From NCBI GenBank assembly GCA_028819235.1, contig JAPPMC010000122.1:62001-126000 (forward strand): a DNA stretch of 64,000 bases. The letters are read 5' to 3'. A model generated the notes under the pieces. The model was not told the origin of the DNA. It ran no database searches and saw nothing but the letters and a program-made list of their open reading frames with translations. Within the stretch, counting starts at the first letter, position 1. Every line of letters starts with the position of its first letter. A program made the translations under genes and the position numbers. Shown here piece after piece: positions 28,115-36,649 of the stretch. Source of the DNA: Bryobacterales bacterium. Its GTDB lineage: Bacteria; Acidobacteriota; Terriglobia; Bryobacterales; UBA6623.

Positions 28115-29578
28115 GTGCGCCCTGATGCATTCCGAGCGATGGCCGACACGATGAAGGTTCGGCAAGGGTCCCTGTCACGTCGGCGAGTCCTTCGGGACGC
28201 GACGATGGGCTTCGGATCGTGCGCCTTGGCGGCCCTGCTGGCCGAGGACCTCGAGGGCTCAACGGGCAGCTACGATCCGGCGAATCCGCTCGCGCCGCGG
28301 GAGCCGCCCCAATCGGCGAAAGCGAAGCGGGTGGTGCACATCTTCATGAACGGTGGCCCCTCTCAGGTGGACACCTTCGACCCGAAGCCAGCGCTTGCCA
28401 GGTTCGCAGGAAAGCCGCTCCCGATCCACCTCAGGACCGAGCGCCGCACCGGCGCAGCGTTCCCGTCTCCCTTCCAGTTCCAGCGGCACGGCCGGAGCGG
28501 CATCGAAGTCAGCGAGATCTTCCCCGAGGTTGGCAAGCATGCTGACGACCTTTGCGTGATCCGATCAATGCACACAGAGGTCCCCAATCACGGTCCTTCC
28601 CTGATGATGATGAACACGGGTACCACCCAGCTGTCCCGACCCAGCTTTGGATCTTGGCTGACGTATGGACTGGGCAGCGAGAATCGCAACCTTCCCGGGT
28701 TTGTCGTCCTCTGCCCCGGTGGCTACCCGGTGTGGGGTGCCAAGAACTGGCGCTCGGCTTTTCTCCCCGGTGCCTACCAAGGGACCCATATCGACACCAG
28801 CAAGGAGACGGCCGAACAGCTGGTCGAGAACGTAAGGAGCAGGTTCGCGAGCCGAGCGACGCAGCGGCGCCAGCTCGATCTGCTCGCAAGGCTCAACAGA
28901 GCCCATGCGGAGAGGCGCGAAGAAGACTCGTTGCTGGAAGCCCGGGCGCAGTCCTTTGAGCTCGCGTACCGGATGCAGGCCGAAGCCACCGACGTCTTCG
29001 ATGTTGCCTCCGAGCCGGTGGCAACACGCGAGATGTACGGTGACACGGTGCATGGGCGCCAAATGCTGATGGCCCGCAGGCTGCTTGAGCGGGGGGTGCG
29101 CTTCGTGCAGGTCTGGCACGGTGCGGGCCAGCCGTGGGATTCCCACGCCGAAGTGGAGGCCAACCATCGCCGCTTGGCGGGCGAGTGCGACAGGCCTATC
29201 GCCGCACTGCTGACCGACCTAAAGCGGCTGGGCATGCTCGACGACACGCTTGTCTTATGGGGCGGGGAATTCGGGCGGACGCCCGTAGTGGAGTTGACCT
29301 CGTTCGGCTCCAATCACGGCAAGAACGGCAGGGATCACAACTCCTACGGCTTCTCGATGTGGCTCGCCGGGGGCGGTGTTAAGGGCGGGTACGTGCACGG
29401 AGCGACGGACGAGTTCGGCTTCCGGGCGGAGCGCGATCCCGTTCATGCACACGATCTGCACGCCACGCTGCTGCACCTGCTGGGCTTCGACCACGAGCGT
29501 TTCACCTTCCGCTATGCCGGGCGCGACTTCCGCTTGACAGACGTGCACGGGAGGGTCGTGACCGACCTGATCGCTTGA
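28115..29578 (+). CDS. DUF1501 protein, Tat-exported
   Basis: About 487 residues of the DUF1501 family (alkaline-phosphatase-like fold). The twin-arginine signal is LSRRRVLRDATMGFG. Family motifs: HIFMNGGPSQVDTFDPKP, VPNHGPSLMMMNTG, GRQMLMARRLLERGVRFVQVW, WGGEFGRTPVVE and HGKNGRDHNSYGFSMWLAGGG. The start is uncertain: GTG at 28109 or 28115 or ATG at 28139 are all possible; 28115 is chosen for its position 6 nt after TATGAT. It is the usual partner of PSD1/DUF1549/DUF1553 proteins, of which one is 5.3 kb upstream, separated by the DUF1592/DUF1552/ankyrin genes. Function unknown. Confidence 0.88.
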   Translation: MRPDAFRAMADTMKVRQGSLSRRRVLRDATMGFGSCALAALLAEDLEGSTGSYDPANPLAPREPPQSAKAKRVVHIFMNGGPSQVDTFDPKPALARFAGKPLPIHLRTERRTGAAFPSPFQFQRHGRSGIEVSEIFPEVGKHADDLCVIRSMHTEVPNHGPSLMMMNTGTTQLSRPSFGSWLTYGLGSENRNLPGFVVLCPGGYPVWGAKNWRSAFLPGAYQGTHIDTSKETAEQLVENVRSRFASRATQRRQLDLLARLNRAHAERREEDSLLEARAQSFELAYRMQAEATDVFDVASEPVATREMYGDTVHGRQMLMARRLLERGVRFVQVWHGAGQPWDSHAEVEANHRRLAGECDRPIAALLTDLKRLGMLDDTLVLWGGEFGRTPVVELTSFGSNHGKNGRDHNSYGFSMWLAGGGVKGGYVHGATDEFGFRAERDPVHAHDLHATLLHLLGFDHERFTFRYAGRDFRLTDVHGRVVTDLIA

Positions 29579-29825
29579 GAGCGCCCCCGCGTGGGCCAGT
29601 TGCCTCGTCGCGCGCCTCGTCGGCGAATCCCTTCGGTCGCTTGTGATGTCTTGTGGGCACGGCTTCGGGCACTCGTGCTGCAGCCCAAGCGGCCGGCTGT
29701 GCGATGCACGCGATCGTTCAATGCTTGGCTGCTCGGGCGAGGGCTGGTCGGCGGTTGAAGGATGTGGACAAGGAGGCCTCGGTCCTTCTAGCAGGGAGAG
29801 ATTAAAGTACAGGCCGATTCTACTG
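29579..29825. other. Intergenic scar preceding transposase remnant
   Basis: No gene recognised. The stretch leads in frame into the DUF4338 remnant, but its translation does not resemble the family. Confidence 0.4.
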
Positions 29826-30113
29826 CGCGAGGTTCAGGTGCGATCCGTGCGACCCGAGGAAGAGCCGTACTTCGACGGCTTGATAGGCACCCACAATTGC
29901 CTCGGAATCCGCAAGTTCTGCGGCAAGCGCCGGCGAAGGGTCGCTGTGGGCGGCGAGCGCTGGGTGGCCCTGATCGGCTGGCATAGAGTTATCCTGCACT
30001 GCGGCGCCCGTATTCGCTGGATCGGCTGGACCAGCCTCCAGCGTTGCCAGCGACTGTTCCTCGTCTGCAACCTGCCCGCTACATCATCCACCACTGCATT
30101 ACCTAACTTCTGA
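29826..30113 (+). pseudogene. DUF4338 (DruA-like) domain remnant of a transposon protein
   Basis: The translation VQVRSVRPEEEPYFDGLIG then CLGIRKFCG, RWVALIGWHRVILHCGARIRW and QRCQRLFLVCN matches the first 80 residues of DUF4338, the family that includes the Druantia protein DruA and transposase-linked relatives. The frame ends at TGA 30111-30113, yet continues in the same phase into a transposase C-terminus, so the original product was probably one fused protein with an internal deletion and a nonsense codon. It is not a functional Druantia system. Confidence 0.65.
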
Positions 30114-30640
30114 CCGAAAAAGGACAACCAGCCTAAGCTGCTCGGGCAGCTGCGGGAGTATTTCGTCCCGTTCTCGGATGAGCTGGTGCATTCGGACCTA
30201 AGCGACGGGCGGATCGAGCAGCGGAGGATTGCGCGCTCGGGCGACGTCGCGAACTGCCCATCGTCGGTCCAGTCCGCCGGGGCGCGGTTTGTAGTGCGCA
30301 TCACGCGCGACGCGCAGTTCAAGAAGACCGGCAAGCGACGCAAGACTGAGAGGGTGTACCACGTCACGAACCAGTCGCCGGAACAGGCGTCCTGCGAGCG
30401 GCTGCTGGCGCTGAACCGCGGTTACTGGGGGGCGAACGGCCTGAATTACGATCGAGACGTGTCGCCGCGTGAAGACGACTCAAGAGTCCGCATGGGTTCG
30501 ATGCCGCGGGTGATGGCGACCGTCGCGAACCAAGCTATCTCGATCCTGCGGCTGGTGGGCACGCAGAACATCACGCGTCGAACGAACCACCTCCACCTTG
30601 CGCCGGTCGAGTGTTCGCGCTGCTGTGCGCAACCACCTGA
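30114..30640 (+). pseudogene. ISAs1-family transposase, C-terminal remnant
   Basis: In the same frame as the DUF4338 remnant and directly after its stop codon: KKDNQPKLLGQLREYF, DGRIEQRRI, RKTERVYHVTNQSPEQA, LLALNRGYWGANGLNYDRD and ISILRLVGTQNI are clear C-terminal ISAs1 (H-repeat) features. The upstream catalytic part of the transposase is missing. Several conserved residues have drifted (for example WAIEN reads WGANG). The frame stays open for another 180 codons past 30640, but those do not look like the family. Confidence 0.75.
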
Positions 30641-31488
30641 GTCGCACCGAGAGCCTCGCAGTAGGGAGTCGCAAGGGTCTGCCGGGACCCCCCAGCACCG
30701 AATTGTGCCTGTAGAATCCCACAAGCGGAGGACAGCGAACCCAACGCCCGTGCCGCGTTTCAGCGCTCGGACCGAGCTGTCCGAACAGGACACCGCAGGA
30801 GACCCCAGACGCCTCCACAGTGCGTGCGGAAGCCGCGTCTCGTCTGATCGCCCCAAACCTGAGTCTTCACCCCACCAGCGTGCACCGCTAAACCGAACAT
30901 TGGATTCGTCTGACCCGATTCGGCGACGATTAGCTCCGATGTGCGCGACGTGTCGTGCGCGTTGTGGGAACTCCGCCAGATACCGGCGGGCGAGCATTCG
31001 GATCGATTCCCGAAAGTCGGGCCGCGAGCCTGCCCCTCTGTCTGGCCCTTGGGGCGCTGGCCGTCGCCTGCATCTTCGCACTGTCGACCGACATGCGGGT
31101 CGCCCGCCGCTTGCTTCCTCCCCGCCGTCAGTAGCCCGCGAATCTTCGCCAAGCATAAGCGAGCGAAGCGTTACGCTGGCGGCGTAGCGGCCGACTGAAG
31201 AACACGTAGTTTGACTACTCTCGTGAAGTTGAAAGGGACACTGGTATTCACGACGGCGACCTGAGCGACGACCACGGTGATGATTCTGACCGATTCTCCA
31301 CCGGCCGCGGACTGCATGCAAGATGCCCCGCCTCGGGGGGCGGGTCTATTCTGGGCTTCATACTCCATCGGCGCAGTCGAACAACAACGGTGCCAGCCTC
31401 GACGCTCCTTTCTACTTCGCCGAGGCGCGGCTAGGAACGGAGCCTTGCCGATGAAGATCAAGGGAGAGAGTGGGAGGAGGAGCGTGGA
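30641..31488. other. About 850 bp without recognisable genes
   Basis: Long frames exist on both strands (up to about 290 codons), but they are arginine-rich and motif-free, as expected from random G+C-rich sequence. A GC-rich stem CCCGCC/GGCGGG lies at 31327-31344. The region belongs to the decayed insertion area. Confidence 0.45.
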
Positions 31489-32358
31489 ATGATTGGACGG
31501 AGACCATTCAAGATCGAGATCTTCGTTGCCGATGGGCTTCCGGAAGGACTGCGCTTGGTCGAGAAGTCAAACTGGATCGGCCAAGGCATCGTGTGTCCAC
31601 GAGGTCGGTACTTGGCGGCTAAGAAGGAGCGAGACGAGTTTTCTCGCAGTGGTGTCTACCTGTTGGTTGGACACGATGGCGATCCGTTACCGAAGCTGTA
31701 TGTGGGTGAGGCAGAAAAGGTCAAGACTCGTCTCGACCAGCATTACATCAAGAAGGACTTCTGGCAGCAGGCCATCGTCTTTACCACGAAGGGAACGGCC
31801 CTGAACAAGGCGCAGGTCAAGTACCTTGAGGCACGCCTCTTGGAATTGGCGAAAAAGTATGGGCGGTCCAAGCTTCAGAACAGCGTCGAGTCCAATCGTC
31901 CGAGGCTCTCCGAAGCGGACGAAGCCGTGATGGAGGGGTACCTAGACGAGCTATTGTCCCTCCTTCCCGTTCTGGGTGTACCGCTATTCGAAGGCGGCGA
32001 AACGCCCCCTCAAGAAGAAGTCTATCGCGCGGAGGGCCCGGGGTGTAAGGCAACAGGCTTGGAAACGAATACGGGATTCACCGTCCTCAAAGGATCGCTC
32101 GCGCGGGCAAAGACGGTCTCAGGCATGAAGCGGGGTGTACCAGGGTACTACCGTCTGCGGCAGGAACTCATCAGTGAAGGCGTGCTAGAGAAGCTAGAGA
32201 AGACAGCCGAGAGCTATCGCTTTACTGCCGACTGGCCCGCCAGTTCACCATCCGCCGCCGCAGCGGTGTGCCTCGGTCGCAGCGCCAGCGGTCTTATCGA
32301 ATGGAAGGACGAGTCCGGTACCACCCTAGGGGACAACCGTCAGAAAGCCACTGCTTAG
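31489..32358 (+). CDS. GIY-YIG nuclease family protein with C-terminal DUF4357
   Basis: A 289-residue protein. The GIY-YIG-like core is SGVYLLVG (near 53-60) followed by LYVGEAEKVKTRLDQHY (near 69-86), and E114 in KYLEARLLE could be the catalytic Glu. The C-terminal DUF4357 module carries AAAVCLGRSASGLIEWKDE and TLGD near 259-283. A strong Shine-Dalgarno sequence GGGAGGAGG lies 8 nt before the ATG. Proteins with this architecture occur next to restriction systems and mobile elements and are thought to act on DNA, but none is well characterised. It sits between two decayed stretches, so it is likely accessory. Confidence 0.85.
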   Translation: MIGRRPFKIEIFVADGLPEGLRLVEKSNWIGQGIVCPRGRYLAAKKERDEFSRSGVYLLVGHDGDPLPKLYVGEAEKVKTRLDQHYIKKDFWQQAIVFTTKGTALNKAQVKYLEARLLELAKKYGRSKLQNSVESNRPRLSEADEAVMEGYLDELLSLLPVLGVPLFEGGETPPQEEVYRAEGPGCKATGLETNTGFTVLKGSLARAKTVSGMKRGVPGYYRLRQELISEGVLEKLEKTAESYRFTADWPASSPSAAAAVCLGRSASGLIEWKDESGTTLGDNRQKATA

Positions 32359-33597
32359 AACAGCGGAGGTTACGGTGGGGAGTCTGGAGCACCCCTGAAT
32401 CCCGCTAGCCCAGACGCGGTGGTAGGTGGCTTGGAGGCCATCCGGGTGCCGCCACAGGAAGGGGGGCGCGTCCGTTCACTATGAGTTCTGCTAGATCGCA
32501 GGCATTTTGGGGTTCTAGGGGCCGGAGCGGCCCTTAGCCGGTGGACACGCCGAAGCGGTCGCTGAGAACACCCTGAGGCCGGTCTTCGAAGGCGAGGTCA
32601 GCGACGGCGGAGTCGGTCGCTTGCGGTTCACCGAGGATTAGAGGCAGAGGCGGGAACTTCCAGGCGGTGCCTCGCGCTCCCAAGTGTCGTAGAGTTCCCC
32701 GGAACCGTTCCGCACATAGCAGATCCCATGCAACGACGCCGATCTCCCCGACGGGCCCCTCGCAGCCGTCCTACCAAGGGATGAGGGCCCCGGTGAGACG
32801 CCCCCGGGCGGCTAGTCGCGCTCGGGGCCGAGCCCTCCCAAGGGTTCATCGAAGGCTTCACTGATATCGTCGTTGGCACGGCTCTAATGAGCGCCGAAAG
32901 CGCGTTCCGGTGCCGGCCCGTGCGTGTTCGGTTCAGTTTGAGGGTCGCGGAACACGGAATTGTTTTTGGCTTGGACAGTGTCCAGACCGTCCATGTTGCT
33001 GGAGCAATTTGGGTTGCGCCGCGGACAGCGGAGCATCGATGCCGATACGCGCTCCTGGGAAATGGATGGGGGTCGGACAGGACAGATCCGGCAGCCCCAT
33101 CCTCGCTCCGCCCAGATGCGGCATCAGGCATCAGAACCGGGCGGGCGGTCCTGTCATAGGCCTCAAGGCCCGCACAGCAGTCGGTGCTCCGGCGAACACC
33201 TCGCAACCGCGATGCCGCCAGCAACGTGCTGTGTACGTCCGAAACGCATTCTCGTGCACATCGACCTTCGCGTCACATGGAAGGCACTGGATCGGCGTCG
33301 GGCGTGCCAAGAACCGCCCTTCACTGTCGGTGGGGGTTGTCGCCAGCTTCGGAGCACACACCAATCGTTGGCGACTCAGGACTGAAGGGGCATCAAGCCA
33401 CTGATCAGCCGCCTAGCCAGCCATTCGCAGCGACCAATCCTCTCTCCGCTTGGTGGTCCCTCGCGATTGCGGTACTCCATCTCAGTGGGATCCGGGCGGG
33501 CACACCGAGCATCGAAGTTGCCTGGTGCAGTGCAAGCGTGGTCCGGCTCTACCGGCGGGGTCGGATAAGATGGACCTAGGCTCCCTCTTGGGGCTGG
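32359..33597. other. 1.2 kb without recognisable genes
   Basis: Open frames of up to 200 codons occur in several phases on both strands with no motif, signal or repeat that I could recognise. Probably degraded accessory DNA between the GIY-YIG gene and the conserved TPR-dgt segment. Confidence 0.45.
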
Positions 33598-34314
33598 GTG
33601 GCAGTAGCAGTGGCTCGGTTTCGTCGCAAGGATCTGAAGCGGGATCGCTTTGTCGAGGAGGTCACCGAAGGCGTAGGCTTCGTCGCGAGGCACCGGACCA
33701 AGTTCGTCGCCGGAGGTCTGACGGCGGTCGTGGCGGTTGTCGGCGGCGTGGGCTATTGGACATATGCCCGCCAGAGGGGGATCGACTCCACGGCCGCGCT
33801 TCTCAAGGCCACCGCGCTGTACGGCGGAGTGGTGAGCGAGGAGGACTTCCCGGGAATCCCCACATTCCGCACGGCCGCGGAGCGGGTTGACAGCGTGACG
33901 AGGGCACTGGACCAGGTCAGCCTAGACTTCCCTGGAAGCGCCGCGGCCGCTGGCGCGGCCTACTATTCCGGTCTCCTTGACAGGGAGGAGGGCAACCTGA
34001 TCGAGGCGCGATCGCACTTCGAGCAGGCAATGCGCGGCAAGGGCAGGGAATACCCGGCGCTCGCGAGGCTGGCGCTTGGCCAGATGCTGCTCGACGAGGG
34101 CGACTCTGAGGCCGCTAGGGAGCACTTCCAAGCGGTCGCAGAGAGTCCGACGCGCACGGTCTCGCGAGAGCGTGCCGAGGTCGAGGTTGCGCGGACGTGG
34201 ATGTCGAGCGATCCGGCCAAGGCTCGAGAGATTCTCACGGCGATACGCGAGCGCAATGCGGCAGCGGGACCGCTAGTTGCCGAACTCCTCGACGCGCTGG
34301 AGGAGGGAGGCTGA
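33598..34314 (+). CDS. Membrane-anchored TPR protein (YfgM/BamD-like)
   Basis: A 238-residue protein: a short basic cytoplasmic N-terminus with RFRRKDLKRDRFVEEV, one membrane helix (about 37-57) and a periplasmic region with TPR-like helices (LDREEGNLIEARSHFEQAM; LGQMLLDEGDSEAAREHFQA). The overall plan matches a TPR protein common in Acidobacteriota, used here as one clue to the phylum. The start may instead be the GTG at 33610, which gives MARFRRKDL. It is 12 bp upstream of the dNTPase gene. A role in envelope protein assembly is inferred from YfgM and BamD relatives only. Confidence 0.82.
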   Translation: MAVAVARFRRKDLKRDRFVEEVTEGVGFVARHRTKFVAGGLTAVVAVVGGVGYWTYARQRGIDSTAALLKATALYGGVVSEEDFPGIPTFRTAAERVDSVTRALDQVSLDFPGSAAAAGAAYYSGLLDREEGNLIEARSHFEQAMRGKGREYPALARLALGQMLLDEGDSEAAREHFQAVAESPTRTVSRERAEVEVARTWMSSDPAKAREILTAIRERNAAAGPLVAELLDALEEGG

Positions 34315-34326
34315 GCGTTCCGCTCG

Positions 34327-35478
34327 ATGCTCGCCCGTCTCCGCTTTCCTGAGGACCAATCGCTTCTTCGTCGCCACCCGGAGCGAGAGGCTTCGGATGG
34401 CTACCGGGGCCCGTTCCAGCGGGACCGCGACCGCATCGTGCACTCGCGGGCGTTTCGCAGACTTGCCGGCAAGACTCAGGTCACCGCCTTGCCGGGATCG
34501 AACCACCTGCGGACCCGCCTGACGCACACGATCGAGGTTGCTCAGGTCTCGCGGACGATCGCGGGCGTCCTCGGCCTTGACGTCGACTTGGTCGAGGTGC
34601 TGGCCCTGGCCCACGACCTCGGTCATCCGGCATTCGGACATCAGGGCGAGGCCACGCTGGACCAGGAGATGCAGCGGTTCGGAGAGCGGTTCGACCACAA
34701 CTCCCACGCCCTGCGGATCGTAGAGTACTTCGAGCAGCGCTACGCAGCATTCCCTGGTCTGAATCTAACCTTCGAAGTGCGGGAAGGGCTGCTGAAGCAC
34801 TCCCGCGAACTGGATCCGGAGGAGCCGGCGCATCGGGAGTACTTCCCGAATTCTCGGCCGACATTGGAGGCCCAGCTCATCGATCCCGCTGACGAAATCG
34901 CGTATCTCAGCTCCGACCTCGAGGACGCGGTGCGCTGCGGCTTCCTCGAAGTCGGCGCGATCTGCCACGCCGTGCCGGCGTTCGGGGCCATCTATGAGCG
35001 GTTGCGGACGGAGTATCCACGGGCCGCACCGGGCCGCATATTGAGCGACGCGCAGAGCCGACTCTTCGGCCTGCTGGCGCGAGGGCTGATCCATGGCACG
35101 CTCGAGCGGGCAACCGCGGTCGGCGTTCGTGACTGGCGGGACGTCCGGGAGTGCCGGCGGCGGGTCGCCGGCTGCACGGAGCATGCGCAGGCCACCGTAG
35201 CAAGCCTCCGAGAGCTGCTGTTCGCTTCCTACTACATGCCCGCCGCGGAGGAATCCCACAGGCAGGGCCACTGCGCTAGGCTGAGCGAGCTATTTCGGTT
35301 CTACGTGCGCTGCCCGGAGGCTCTGCCGGCGCACTACGCGGCCCAAGTCGGGCACCGGTCGGCCCATCAGGTCGCTTGCGATTACGTGGCCGGAATGGCG
35401 GACGAGTTCCTGTTGCGCACCCACGCTGAAGTGCTCGGGAGCGGAGGTAACGATGCGACGCGGATTGAGGCGGCCTGA
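34327..35478 (+). CDS. Deoxyguanosinetriphosphate triphosphohydrolase-like protein (HD domain)
   Basis: A 383-residue dNTPase of the Dgt family, which cuts dNTPs to deoxynucleoside and triphosphate and so balances the nucleotide pool. The HD-domain metal ligands are visible: H67 in RTRLTHTIEVAQ, H96-D97 in LAHDLGHPAFGH, and an Asp in DPADEIAYLSSDLEDA near 182-195. RDRDRIVHSRAFRRLAGKTQV near 32-52 is the family signature. Dgt relatives can also limit phage DNA synthesis, but this is the ordinary housekeeping form. It is in a run with the TPR gene upstream and a HIT-like gene overlapping its end by 26 bp. Confidence 0.93.
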   Translation: MLARLRFPEDQSLLRRHPEREASDGYRGPFQRDRDRIVHSRAFRRLAGKTQVTALPGSNHLRTRLTHTIEVAQVSRTIAGVLGLDVDLVEVLALAHDLGHPAFGHQGEATLDQEMQRFGERFDHNSHALRIVEYFEQRYAAFPGLNLTFEVREGLLKHSRELDPEEPAHREYFPNSRPTLEAQLIDPADEIAYLSSDLEDAVRCGFLEVGAICHAVPAFGAIYERLRTEYPRAAPGRILSDAQSRLFGLLARGLIHGTLERATAVGVRDWRDVRECRRRVAGCTEHAQATVASLRELLFASYYMPAAEESHRQGHCARLSELFRFYVRCPEALPAHYAAQVGHRSAHQVACDYVAGMADEFLLRTHAEVLGSGGNDATRIEAA

Positions 35479-36034
35479 GTTTTCTTGGCCGCGGGCGGTC
35501 CACTTAGCACTGCTGACGGTCTTTGCCCTGATCCCGTCCGTGCCGATGCCCGTGGTCGATTGCCCGTGCGACCACACTCGCCCCGAGTCCATGCGCGAGC
35601 GCGTCTGCAGCCTGTGCGGGACTGCGGAGCGCGCACAAAGCCGGGTCTATTTCCTCAAGGACATCAACCCGCACAAGCCGAGCCGCCACTTGGCCCTGCC
35701 GAAGGCGCACGATGCCGGATTCCAGTCTACGGCCCACCTCCCGCCGGATCTGCGCTCCGATCTCTGGAGAGGGGCGGCCGAGCGGGCCGAGCAACTCTAC
35801 CCGGGGGCTTGGGGTGTTGCGCAGAACAGCCACTACTTCCGGACTCAGTGCCATGCCCACCTGCACATTGGTCCACTGAGCCCGGAGGTGGACGACACGG
35901 GCGGCCAACTGTACTACCGCTTCGAGGACTTTCCCAACGTTGGTCCCGAAAGGGGAGTGTGGATGCACCCTAAGCAGGCTGGGTACTGTGTGCACCTCGA
36001 CCGCGACCTGGCCGAGATCGTGCTGGTTCGCTGA
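35453..36034 (+). CDS. Exported HIT-like protein with CxxC motif
   Basis: A 193-residue protein. An N-terminal hydrophobic stretch (RAVHLALLTVFALIP) looks like a signal peptide; then CSLC at 52-55 and the histidine-triad motif HAHLHIG at 134-140, as in nucleotide hydrolases and transferases. NPHKPSRHLALPKAHDAGF resembles the beta-strand that binds the nucleotide base and phosphate in HIT proteins. Export of a HIT protein is unusual; a CDP-diacylglycerol pyrophosphatase-like role is one possibility. The start overlaps dgt by 26 bp; an internal start such as MPVVD near residue 32 would remove the signal. Confidence 0.7.
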   Translation: MRRGLRRPEFSWPRAVHLALLTVFALIPSVPMPVVDCPCDHTRPESMRERVCSLCGTAERAQSRVYFLKDINPHKPSRHLALPKAHDAGFQSTAHLPPDLRSDLWRGAAERAEQLYPGAWGVAQNSHYFRTQCHAHLHIGPLSPEVDDTGGQLYYRFEDFPNVGPERGVWMHPKQAGYCVHLDRDLAEIVLVR

Positions 36035-36649
36035 TCACCACAGGCCGGCACAGAAACGCGTGCTAAGGGGTTAGGGCCGCTCCGGCCTTACCCAGCCCCA
36101 GACAACCCGAAACATCGCCTCACCACGGCTCCGGACATCCGGACAGCACACAGGGCGCACCAAGCACTGGTGCCGCCGAGAGAAGGCGGTGCTCGTCTTG
36201 CATCAGCGTTACCGGTCTCAGCGGGAAGTCCTGAAAAGGGCTGGCCCAGCGGAAGACACCTCCGGCAGAACAACCGATCGGTCCGTCGAGGCTGCGACCG
36301 ACTGGTCATAGTTCCCGACGGGACCCGGACTCTACCCCTTTCGCTGCTCGGGTGTTCAGCGACTCCACCAGCAGCGCGTACTGCCGTCTAGGAAGGACTC
36401 ATAGTGCTGACCACCCTGCAGTCGCCTCCCCGACCGATCCCTGCCGCACGCCTGCGGTGGACAACTTGGCCCGGTTGGCTCGTCGTGGCCCGCACTCGCT
36501 ATCCATGGTTGCTAGTCAATCCCGGTCGGGACGCACGGCCGGATCGATTCGGAAGCCCCACGCAAGGCCGTCGGAGATGGCGATCGCCCTGGTCGCGTGG
36601 CCAGCCCGCGGCCCGGTCGAGCTTCGCGGTGTCCACGCCGCCGCCAGGC
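36035..36649. other. Intergenic, no gene recognised
   Basis: About 600 bp between the HIT gene and the convergent sulfatase. Apart from the hairpin listed separately, no motif-bearing frame or RNA gene was found. Confidence 0.45.
36068..36093 (+). terminator. Possible terminator hairpin after the TPR-dgt-HIT genes
   Basis: GGGTTAGGGCCG pairs with CGGCCTTACCC across a 3-nt loop with one unpaired base, 33 nt after the HIT gene stop. No T-tract follows, so termination strength is uncertain. Confidence 0.35.

Noticed and set aside
29826-30113. Possible Druantia defence gene (DruA)
   Set aside because: Only 80 residues remain, followed by a stop and an ISAs1 transposase tail in the same frame; no druB-druE genes nearby.
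30446-31321. 291-codon minus-strand frame over the ISAs1 remnant
   Set aside because: Arginine-rich, motif-free and partly antisense to the transposase remnant; typical of G+C-rich shadow frames.
32628-33404. Overlapping frames on both strands between the GIY-YIG and TPR genes
   Set aside because: No start context, no family resemblance, and similar frames in four phases; treated as non-coding.
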